Positions 1 through 5,913 of a stretch of 9,164 bases of DNA are shown here, one piece after another. A program made the position numbers and the translations under genes. This stretch comes from Proteobacteria bacterium UBA1847 (GTDB lineage: Bacteria > Pseudomonadota > Gammaproteobacteria > Steroidobacterales > Woeseiaceae), in assembly GCA_002338605.1 (NCBI GenBank), contig DDIP01000412.1, positions 506 through 9,669 of the forward strand, read 5' to 3'. Numbering within the stretch: position 1 is the stretch's first letter; each line of letters starts with the position of its first letter. The notes under the pieces were generated by a model that had not been told where the DNA came from, did not search any database, and worked only from the letters and a program-made list of their open reading frames with translations.

Positions 1-56
1 CCAATGCCGTGTTCGGCGCTGATGCTGCCGCCGAACCTGTCGACGACCTCGTAGAT
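1..56 (-). other. Fragment of FAD-linked oxidase C-terminal domain fused in frame to infB start
   Basis: In the same frame as infB the minus strand encodes IYEVVDRFGGSISAEHGIG and then leaves the window. GGSISAEHGIG is the characteristic motif of the FAD-linked oxidase C-terminal domain of GlcD, D-lactate and D-2-hydroxyglutarate dehydrogenases, where it normally sits close to the protein's C terminus. It has no place in IF-2, where the second part of the IF2_N domain should follow. No start codon or ribosome binding site of its own is visible. The most likely reading is a fragment of another locus joined here by misassembly or by a rearrangement. The motif assignment is strong; the cause of the join is inference. 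Confidence 0.7.
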
Positions 57-125
57 CTGCGCCAGCAACTTGTCGACCGGCACCTTCAGTACTTCAGCAA
101 ATTGTGCAACTGTCACATCAGCCAT
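57..125 (-). CDS. infB: Translation initiation factor IF-2, N-terminal fragment only
   Basis: The ATG at 125 opens a frame beginning MADVTVAQFAEVLKVPVDKL, which matches the start of the IF2_N domain of bacterial IF-2 (compare MTDVTIKTLA... in E. coli). IF-2 is the GTPase that brings initiator fMet-tRNA to the ribosome. A Shine-Dalgarno GGAG (plus-strand ctcc at 133-136) lies 7 nt before the ATG. The gene directly follows nusA, 25 nt after its stop, as in the conserved rimP-nusA-infB operon. Only about 23 residues, ending LLAQ, resemble IF-2. From residue 24 the open frame continues into an unrelated family (next entry). A real IF-2 is roughly 800-1000 residues, so almost all of the gene is missing here. 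I infer that the true infB continues elsewhere in the genome. Confidence 0.8.
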
Positions 126-150
126 ATATTAACTCCGCAAACAAAGGCAG

Positions 151-1656
151 TTACGCCTGTTGCTCCTCTTCGAACCAGTGCGCACGAGCCCTCATGATGA
201 GCGCAGCCGCATCGTCCTCGCCGATATCCTCGTTGATCTCACGCAGGTCGTCGGTCGCCAGTTCAGCAAGATCCTCTCGTGTGACGACGCCTTTGCTGGC
301 AAGAAGGAATGCCAGGCTCTTTTCCATGCCCTCAAGACTCAACAAGTCATCGGCCGGCTCGACTTCATCGATTTTCTCTTCCTGGACAATTGCCTGTGTC
401 AACAACACGTCGCGTGCCCGACTTCGCAATTCATCAACGATGCCTTCATCGAACTCTTCGATTGCCATGAGTTCCGACGCCGGCACATAGGCAACTTCCT
501 CGATGGTCGAGAAACCTTCCTGTACAAGAATGAGGGACACCTCTTCATCGACGTCAAGCTGTTTCGAGAACAGCCCGATGAGTTCCTTCGTCTCCGACTC
601 ACTCTTTTCTTCTGCATCCTGGGCAGTCATGACGTTCAGCTCCCAGCCGGTCAGTTCGCTGGCAAGCCGAATGTTTTGACCGCCGCGTCCGATCGCCTGA
701 GACAGTTTGTCTTCTTCTACGGCGATATCCATGCTGTGGTTATCTTCGTCGACCACAATGGACACGACCTCGGCCGGTGACATTGCGTTGATAACGAACT
801 GTGCGGAATTCTCGTCGTAGAGAATAATGTCGACACGCTCGCCAGCCAGCTCGTTGGAGACAGCCTGCACACGTGAGCCGCGCATACCGACACAGGCACC
901 GACGGCGTCTATGCGGCTGTCATTGCTGCGAACAGCGATTTTGGCGCGCAGTCCAGGGTCGCGTGCCGCGCCCAGAATATCAATCAGGCCCTGGCCGACC
1001 TCGGGGACTTCGATTTTGAACAGTTCAACGAGGAATTCGGGCGACGTGCGTGTCATGAACAACTGTGGGCCGCGAATTTCGGATCGTACTTCGGTCAGCA
1101 GCGCCTTTATTCGGTCCTGCGGGCGCACCGGTTCGCGCGGCACCATGTTTTCGCGTGGCACAAAACCTTCGGCATTTCCGCCGAGATCGATGTACACACC
1201 ATTACGGTCGACACGTTTGACGAGGCCCGACAGCATTTCGCCTTCGCGCCCCTGGTATTCCTCGACGACTTGCTCGCGCTCGGCTTCGCGTACCTTTTGA
1301 ACGATGACCTGCTTTGCCGTTTGTGCCGCGATGCGGCCAAATTCAACCGACTCCATCGGCACTTCCACGTAGCCACCTGGGACGGCATTTTCGTCGATAT
1401 CCACTGCGTCGATCATGCGCAGCTCGCGATCCGGTGTCTCCAGTTCGGTCGACTCGTCTTCGAAGACGAGCCAGCGACGAAACGTGTCGTATTCGCCGGA
1501 ATTGCGGTCGATACTGACGCGTACGTCGATATCTTCGCCGTGTTTTCTGCGCGTTGCAGACGCAAGCGCTGCTTCGATCGCCTCGAATATGATGTCTTTC
1601 TCAACGCCCTTCTCATTCGAAACAGCGTCAACGACCATCAAAATTTCTTTGCTCAT
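151..1656 (-). CDS. nusA: Transcription termination/antitermination factor NusA
   Basis: This 501-residue protein binds RNA polymerase and nascent RNA and controls pausing, intrinsic termination and antitermination. The start MSKEILMVVDAVSNEKGV is the standard NusA N terminus. The N-terminal polymerase-binding domain covers about 1-130. An S1 domain follows (about 138-200, GEMLSGLVKRVDRNGVYIDL). KH1 has its loop at 253-264 (GACVGMRGSRVQ) and KH2 at 321-332 (AIGRGGQNIRLA). Two helix-hairpin-helix acidic repeats occupy about 370-420 and 440-495, as in gammaproteobacterial NusA (E. coli, 495 residues). The frame extends upstream to a TTG at 1689 that overlaps the rimP stop. I prefer the ATG at 1656 because of the conserved N terminus and a GGAG 10 nt upstream. 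It is cotranscribed with rimP and infB. The leader before rimP could be a target of NusA autoregulation, as known in E. coli. Confidence 0.98.
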   Translation of the reverse strand: MSKEILMVVDAVSNEKGVEKDIIFEAIEAALASATRRKHGEDIDVRVSIDRNSGEYDTFRRWLVFEDESTELETPDRELRMIDAVDIDENAVPGGYVEVPMESVEFGRIAAQTAKQVIVQKVREAEREQVVEEYQGREGEMLSGLVKRVDRNGVYIDLGGNAEGFVPRENMVPREPVRPQDRIKALLTEVRSEIRGPQLFMTRTSPEFLVELFKIEVPEVGQGLIDILGAARDPGLRAKIAVRSNDSRIDAVGACVGMRGSRVQAVSNELAGERVDIILYDENSAQFVINAMSPAEVVSIVVDEDNHSMDIAVEEDKLSQAIGRGGQNIRLASELTGWELNVMTAQDAEEKSESETKELIGLFSKQLDVDEEVSLILVQEGFSTIEEVAYVPASELMAIEEFDEGIVDELRSRARDVLLTQAIVQEEKIDEVEPADDLLSLEGMEKSLAFLLASKGVVTREDLAELATDDLREINEDIGEDDAAALIMRARAHWFEEEQQA

Positions 1657-1685
1657 TACCCTAAAACTCCAAAAAACCCGTGGAC

Positions 1686-2138
1686 TCAAGCCCCGTCGGG
1701 AACCAGCCGAGCGGTATCGAGGGTCGCCAGCGGCAAACTGTGTGACTCACCATCCACCTCAACCACAATATTTTCGTCATTCGAAGACAACAATTTGCCT
1801 CGAAATCGTCTGCGCCCCTCTATCGGGAAACGCATAGTAACTTTCACGATTTGACCTTCAAATCGTTGAAAATGCTCAACTTTTGTCAACTTCCTGTCCA
1901 AGCCCGGTGACGAAACCTCGAGGTTGTATTCACCCGCCACCGGGTCTTCAACATCGAGCAGTGCACTCACCGCAAGACTCACTTTCTCGCAATCGTCAAG
2001 ACCGATGCCCTCGGGCTTGTCGATCGTGGCGCGAACCAGACCGCCCTTGCTGCCCAAGCGGACCTCAAGGTCCGTGAGCTCGTAGCCCAATCGCTCAACC
2101 GTCGGTTCGAGCATTTCCCTGAGCTCGTCTGACGTCAT
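1686..2138 (-). CDS. rimP: Ribosome maturation factor RimP
   Basis: This 150-residue protein helps assemble the 30S ribosomal subunit. The N-terminal alpha/beta domain covers about 1-85 and carries the family signature LEVSSPGLDRKL at 73-84. An SH3-like C-terminal beta domain follows (about 87-150). The length matches the family (about 150). The ATG at 2138 has an AGGTGA about 6 nt upstream, within plus-strand 2145-2150. It is the first gene of the rimP-nusA-infB operon. Its TGA stop lies 29 nt before the chosen nusA start. In many gammaproteobacteria an initiator tRNA gene (metY) lies just upstream. None is seen here; the space holds a promoter and a structured leader instead. Confidence 0.97.
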   Translation of the reverse strand: MTSDELREMLEPTVERLGYELTDLEVRLGSKGGLVRATIDKPEGIGLDDCEKVSLAVSALLDVEDPVAGEYNLEVSSPGLDRKLTKVEHFQRFEGQIVKVTMRFPIEGRRRFRGKLLSSNDENIVVEVDGESHSLPLATLDTARLVPDGA

Positions 2139-2164
2139 CGCCTGTCACCTAAGCATTTGTTCTA

Positions 2165-2192
2165 AAACAAAAAATGGGCCAATGGCCCATTC
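2165..2192 (-). terminator. Intrinsic terminator in rimP leader
   Basis: Minus-strand AATGGGCC/GGCCCATT forms a perfect 8-bp stem (arms 2174-2181 and 2185-2192) with a 3-nt loop. A T-rich run TTTTTGTTTT (plus 2165-2175) follows. This is a textbook intrinsic terminator placed 27 nt before the rimP start, so transcripts from the upstream promoter must read through it to express the operon. The stem is also almost symmetric on the plus strand but lacks a U-tract there. Confidence 0.7.
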
Positions 2193-2236
2193 GTACCCAG
2201 CGCTGTGTAAAGTCCGGGCCAGTTCTCCGGACAAGA

Positions 2237-2258
2237 AAAAACCCCTAAGCGGGGCCTA
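2237..2258 (-). terminator. Upstream terminator-like hairpin in rimP leader
   Basis: Read on the minus strand, CCCC-GCTTA-GGGG is followed at once by six Ts (plus 2237-2242). Wobble pairs with the first Us can extend the 4-bp GC stem to about 7 bp. It lies about 30 nt after the predicted transcription start, so it would end transcripts early or attenuate them rather than end a gene inside the window. Confidence 0.55.
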
Positions 2259-2288
2259 AACCCATCAATGCTTTGACGGGGCGCTGGC

Positions 2289-2399
2289 GCGGGATTATAC
2301 GGCATTGTGATCTGGCCGCGCAACGCCGAAAACCGGCTATTTCGGTAGCAGCCCAAATGCTAAGCTGCCCGCTTTGGACGCATCATCGAGACGCACAAA
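2289..2399. other. Rest of the rimP-gabD divergent intergenic region
   Basis: The two divergent genes share a 261-bp gap (2139-2399). Its left part is the rimP leader and the middle holds the rimP promoter. In 2325-2399 I see no tRNA, no convincing plus-strand promoter for gabD, and no clear operator palindrome. gabD must be transcribed from somewhere here, so its promoter is probably weak or of a non-sigma70 consensus type. Confidence 0.5.
2295..2324 (-). promoter_or_regulatory. Sigma70-type promoter for rimP-nusA-infB
   Basis: On the minus strand there is a perfect -10 hexamer TATAAT (plus 2295-2300) and a partial -35 TTGCGC (plus 2319-2324), separated by 18 nt. Transcription would start near 2288 and run through the leader into rimP. 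This is the only strong -10 match I see in the 261-bp gap between rimP and the divergent gabD. The perfect -10 and its position support it; the -35 is imperfect. Confidence 0.65.
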
Positions 2400-3860
2400 A
2401 TGCTGAAACTCAAAGACCCGGCCCTGCTCAGGACCAAAAACTTCATCAACGGCAAATGGGTCGATGGCTCATCAGGCACCATTGACGTGACGAATCCTGC
2501 GAATGGCAAGGTCGTTGCCACGATCGCCAACGGCAGCGCCGACGACGCTTCCCGCGCGGTCGAGGCAGCCGCCAGGGCTTTCCAATCCTGGAGCCGCACA
2601 CCGGCCAAGCAACGGGCGGTACTGCTGCGCAACTGGTTTAACCTGTTGATGGAGAATGCCGACGACCTGGGCGCCATCATGACGGCCGAGCAAGGCAAAC
2701 CACTGTCCGAATCGATCGTTGAGGTCAGCTATGGCGCCGGATTCATTGAGTATTATGCCGAGGAGTCAAAGCGAGTCATGGGCCACACGATTCCGACAAT
2801 CTCGAACGATCGCCGGTTCCAGACCTACAAGCAACCGGTCGGCGTCGTCGGTTGCATCACGCCCTGGAATTTTCCCAATGCAATGATCGCGCGGAAGGCC
2901 GGACCCGCACTGGGCGCCGGTTGCACGATCGTCATCAAGCCGGCAACGGAAACACCGCTATCCGCCCTTGCGATGTGCGAGTTGGCCGATCGGGCCGGTA
3001 TACCCAAAGGCGTAATCAGCGTTGTCGCTGGCGACGACTCACGCGGAATTGGTGCAGTTCTGACGCAGCATCCGAAAATCGGCAAATTCACGTTCACCGG
3101 GTCAACACCGGTTGGCAAGATCCTGATGAAGCAATGTGCCGACGGCGTCAAGAAGGTTTCTCTTGAGTTAGGTGGCAACGCGCCTTTTATTGTATTTGAC
3201 GATGCGCACATCGATGCCGCCGTTCAGGACTGCGTGGCGACAAAATTCCGGAACTGCGGCCAGACGTGCGTCTGCACCAATAGAATTTTTGTGCAAAGCA
3301 GTGTCGCGGACGAATTCACGGCCAAATTGAAGACCGCAATTGAAGCGCTCAACGTTGGCGACGGCTTTGAAGCGGGAGTGACTATCGGCCCCCTGGTTAA
3401 TGAGACGGCGGTTAGCGAAATGCAGGAGTTTATTGCGGACGCCAGGACCAAAGGCGCCAGCATTGAGCTCGGCGGCAGCAAACACAAGCTTGGTAATTGT
3501 TTTTTCGAACCCACCCTTATCACAGGTATATCCGACGATATGCGCATCGCGCACGAAGAGATATTCGGACCAATTGCCGCTATTCAGGTCTTCGAAACCG
3601 AGGACGAAGCGATTCGGCGAGCAAATGACACACCGTACGGCCTGGCCGCTTATTTCGCGACCCGTGACATCGGTCGGGTCATGCGAGTCGCTGAGCGCCT
3701 CGAGTACGGTATCGTCTGCTCAAACTCTGGCGTTTTCTCAACCGAAGTTGCCCCGTTCGGCGGCTGGAAGGAATCCGGCATTGGCTCAGAAGGCGGCCAG
3801 GAAGGCATGGCCGAGTTCTTCGAGACCAAGTTCCACGCGATGGGCGGCATCGAGGATTAG
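2400..3860 (+). CDS. gabD: NAD(P)-dependent succinate-semialdehyde dehydrogenase, GabD type
   Basis: This 486-residue aldehyde dehydrogenase oxidises succinate semialdehyde to succinate, the last step of the GABA shunt. It is close to E. coli GabD (482 residues) in length and along its whole sequence. Visible motifs are the cofactor/active-site ITPWNFP (153-159, oxyanion Asn157), FTGS (232-235), the general base in LELGG (Glu256) and the catalytic Cys290 in FRNCGQTCVC. Cys292 and Cys286 flank the nucleophile. The C-terminal APFGGWKESG (451-460) is also typical. The ATG at 2400 gives the normal GabD N terminus, but the ribosome binding site is weak (GAG 9 nt upstream). No transaminase (gabT) or transporter is adjacent, so it stands alone between two minus-strand operons. 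Glutarate-semialdehyde dehydrogenase (DavD), a close relative, cannot be excluded. Confidence 0.9.
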   Translation: MLKLKDPALLRTKNFINGKWVDGSSGTIDVTNPANGKVVATIANGSADDASRAVEAAARAFQSWSRTPAKQRAVLLRNWFNLLMENADDLGAIMTAEQGKPLSESIVEVSYGAGFIEYYAEESKRVMGHTIPTISNDRRFQTYKQPVGVVGCITPWNFPNAMIARKAGPALGAGCTIVIKPATETPLSALAMCELADRAGIPKGVISVVAGDDSRGIGAVLTQHPKIGKFTFTGSTPVGKILMKQCADGVKKVSLELGGNAPFIVFDDAHIDAAVQDCVATKFRNCGQTCVCTNRIFVQSSVADEFTAKLKTAIEALNVGDGFEAGVTIGPLVNETAVSEMQEFIADARTKGASIELGGSKHKLGNCFFEPTLITGISDDMRIAHEEIFGPIAAIQVFETEDEAIRRANDTPYGLAAYFATRDIGRVMRVAERLEYGIVCSNSGVFSTEVAPFGGWKESGIGSEGGQEGMAEFFETKFHAMGGIED

Positions 3861-3868
3861 GCGGTGCA

Positions 3869-5146
3869 CTAGTACGCTATTCGCCCACATCTTGCGTCGG
3901 GACGCATCATTAATATCTGCACTGTGCCGATAGCGCGTTCGATAAAGGCACTTTCGCAATAGCAAAGGTAGAACTGCCACATGCGGATAAAGTCCTCCGA
4001 ATAACCCTGTGCGCGGACGTCGTCGATTCGTGCGAAAAATCGATCGCGCCAGTGCTTGAGCGTCATTGCATAGTGCGGACCGATATCCTCGAGATGAATG
4101 ACGCGCAAATCCGTGTGTGCGGTCATCGTGCGCGTCATATCGGTAACCGAGGTCAGGCAACCACCTGGAAAAATATAACGCTTGATAAAGTCGACGCCCT
4201 TTCTGTACTTCTCGTAGCGCTGATCGGCCATCGTAATGGCCTGTACCAGCATCTGCCCGTCGGGTTTGAGGAGTTCGCGGCACTTTTTGAAATAGGCATC
4301 ATGAAACTCGTACCCGACCGCCTCGATCATTTCAATCGACACCAGCTTGTCAAAACGACCTTCTAGATCACGGTAGTCACAAGACAGCAGAGTGATCTTG
4401 TCTTCAAGTCCGGCAATCGCCACAGCCTGCTTCGCATATTGGTATTGCTGTTCAGAAATTGTAGTCGTAGTGACATGACAGCCATAGTGCGTTGCCGCAT
4501 GAATGGCAAAACCACCCCAACCTGTTCCAATCTCAATAACCGAGTCAGCCGGTCCCAGAGAGAGCTTCCTGCAGATCCTGTCCAACTTGTCGACGGCGGC
4601 CTGCTCCAGTGAAACATCCGGCGCTTCGAACCAGGCGCAGGAATACATCATCGCCGGGTCCAGCCAGAGTTTGTAGAAGTCGTTGCCGAGATCATAATGG
4701 GCGGAGATATTCCTGCGGCTACCCTTGCGCGTGTTCTTGTTGAGCCGGTGCAGCAATTTCTGAACGGGAGCCTTAAGCAGCGCCAGTCCGGAGTCGACTC
4801 TTTCCAGAACAGGCCGATTTCGAACCATGATTTGCAGGAATGTCGTAAGCGACTTACAGGCCCAGTACCCGCGTATATAGGTCTCACCGGCAGCGATCGA
4901 ACCACCGAAGGCAATGTCGCTGTAGAATCTCGGATCCTTTACCTGCACTTCGACGGCGTCTGGAAACTCGTCGGTCAGGTGACCGAATACGCAGCGCTCG
5001 GAACGATCACGAACAATGATCTGCCCATCCGTCAGTTGCTTGAGCCGTGACAACACAATGCGGCGAGCGACGACGTCGAGAGCAGTTGGCGTTACCGCGT
5101 CACCGTCGAGACTCTGCGAATCAATCGGCATCAATTCAGTATTCAT
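3869..5146 (-). CDS. Cfa-like SAM-dependent phospholipid fatty-acyl methyltransferase
   Basis: This 425-residue protein belongs to the cyclopropane-fatty-acyl-phospholipid synthase family, which transfers a one-carbon unit from SAM to double bonds of membrane phospholipid acyl chains. A small N-terminal lipid-binding region (about 1-140) precedes the catalytic domain. HYDLGNDFYKLWLD (150-163) and YSCAWF with Cys170 match the E. coli Cys139 region. The SAM loop is EIGTGWGG (205-212); MIEAVG holds Glu275 (E. coli Glu239), and Tyr359 aligns with Tyr317. Gln302 in LVQAIT replaces the His (E. coli His266) that contacts bicarbonate in true Cfa enzymes, so the product may be a methyl or methylene fatty acid rather than a cyclopropane. 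It is the last gene of the operon. Its ATG overlaps the preceding stop as ATGA. Family assignment is certain; reaction outcome is not. Confidence 0.92.
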   Translation of the reverse strand: MNTELMPIDSQSLDGDAVTPTALDVVARRIVLSRLKQLTDGQIIVRDRSERCVFGHLTDEFPDAVEVQVKDPRFYSDIAFGGSIAAGETYIRGYWACKSLTTFLQIMVRNRPVLERVDSGLALLKAPVQKLLHRLNKNTRKGSRRNISAHYDLGNDFYKLWLDPAMMYSCAWFEAPDVSLEQAAVDKLDRICRKLSLGPADSVIEIGTGWGGFAIHAATHYGCHVTTTTISEQQYQYAKQAVAIAGLEDKITLLSCDYRDLEGRFDKLVSIEMIEAVGYEFHDAYFKKCRELLKPDGQMLVQAITMADQRYEKYRKGVDFIKRYIFPGGCLTSVTDMTRTMTAHTDLRVIHLEDIGPHYAMTLKHWRDRFFARIDDVRAQGYSEDFIRMWQFYLCYCESAFIERAIGTVQILMMRPDARCGRIAY

Positions 5147-5913
5147 CGGACTGTAACCTCATCCTTTTTATCGGGGTGCGTGTAAAACGGGACACGTTTG
5201 ACCCAGAGTCTCAATGCTTGCCAGTAAATGCTTGAAATGATTTTGAAGGTATGCAGCGGATACCGAATCAGAACACCGGCGAGCGATCGTCCGGTGATTG
5301 GTTTTCGTCGCAGCATCATCGCAGCGCTAAAGATACGCACGCCATCCTTCGAGTTGGCCATGAATACGGATAGCCGATCGAGCGGTGGCGACATTGCCCA
5401 GTCGTAGTCGACCTGCATAGGCATAAATGGCGACACATGCATCTTTTTCTTTGGCCGGAACCGCCAATGTGCTTGTGCTGGATCTAAGCTTCGGCAGTCC
5501 AGCACATAACAATCGCACTCACCCCATGGTGTGTTACTGACTTCGGATACGATGAACTCGACCGTCTCTTTATCCTCGGCAAAGCAATAATAAAAACTGA
5601 CAGGATTGAAGCAATAGCCAAAGTAGGACAGGTTCGTTAGCAAACGAATGGGTCCCATGGGCCGATAACCGGATTCAGCTTCAATCCGATCTCGCACGGA
5701 CTCTGACAGCGCCTGGTTCTCGGGACCAAGATGATTGGCACGTTTGAACCGGGCCAGCGCCGGATGCCGTGTTGACCAGAGCCAGCGACGCTCAAAAAGT
5801 TGGGGAAGCTCGTCAAGATCCAGGTACATCAGGAAAACTCTATAGCTGAATTTGTGCTGCGCGGGTATTGCCCGCGTGTGCCTAACTTGCCCTTCGTAAA
5901 TACAGCTTTCCAT
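5143..5913 (-). CDS. DUF1365 family protein
   Basis: This 256-residue protein belongs to the DUF1365 family, whose biochemical function is unknown to me. Family hallmarks are YEGQVRHTRAIPAQHKFSY (6-24), FNPVSFYYCF (102-111), EVSNTPWGE (124-132), KMHVSPFMPM (157-166) and a basic C-terminal tail ALRLWVKRVPFYTHP (233-247). No signal peptide or clear membrane span is visible. The open frame extends to 6021, but the ATG at 5913 starts at the family's usual position and has a strong AGGAGAGG 7 nt upstream. It overlaps the flavoprotein gene by 32 nt and the Cfa-like gene by 4 nt (ATGA), so all three are translationally coupled. It is repeatedly found beside Cfa-like and FAD-oxidoreductase genes, suggesting a shared role in lipid modification; that role is inference. 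Confidence 0.93.
   Translation of the reverse strand: MESCIYEGQVRHTRAIPAQHKFSYRVFLMYLDLDELPQLFERRWLWSTRHPALARFKRANHLGPENQALSESVRDRIEAESGYRPMGPIRLLTNLSYFGYCFNPVSFYYCFAEDKETVEFIVSEVSNTPWGECDCYVLDCRSLDPAQAHWRFRPKKKMHVSPFMPMQVDYDWAMSPPLDRLSVFMANSKDGVRIFSAAMMLRRKPITGRSLAGVLIRYPLHTFKIISSIYWQALRLWVKRVPFYTHPDKKDEVTVR

Larger units (their letters stand above)
2139..2288 (-). promoter_or_regulatory. Structured 5' leader of the rimP-nusA-infB operon (candidate attenuator)
   Basis: Between the predicted transcription start (about 2288) and the rimP ATG lie about 150 nt that do not look coding. In transcription order they contain a terminator-like hairpin with a U-tract (2237-2258), a hairpin GUCCGG/CCGGAC with a 9-nt loop (2213-2233), and a second terminator with a U-rich tail (2165-2192). 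The segment UGGCCC (minus strand 2222 to 2217), in the loop and 3' arm of the middle hairpin, is exactly complementary to GGGCCA (2189 to 2184) in the 5' arm of the last terminator. Two mutually exclusive folds are therefore possible, which is the layout of an attenuator. The structures are seen in the sequence; a regulatory role, for example NusA feedback, is inference. Confidence 0.55.

Noticed and set aside
160..780. Long plus-strand open frame (206 codons) opposite nusA
   Set aside because: It is antisense to the well-conserved nusA and has no family features; another such frame lies opposite nusA and rimP at 1270-1854.
1657..1689. Eleven extra N-terminal codons of nusA from a TTG start
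   Set aside because: The conserved NusA N terminus MSKEIL begins at the ATG at 1656, and the extension would start inside the rimP stop.
2162..2356. 64-codon minus-strand open frame upstream of rimP
   Set aside because: It spans the promoter and both terminator hairpins, has no recognisable family and is best explained as leader sequence.
3893..3906. Hairpin TGCGTCGGGACGCA as a gabD terminator
   Set aside because: The stem is short, has no T-run after it on the plus strand, and lies inside the Cfa-like coding sequence.
3786..4283. Minus-strand open frame (165 codons) overlapping the ends of gabD and the Cfa-like gene
   Set aside because: It lies in another frame of the Cfa-like gene and antisense to gabD, with no family features.
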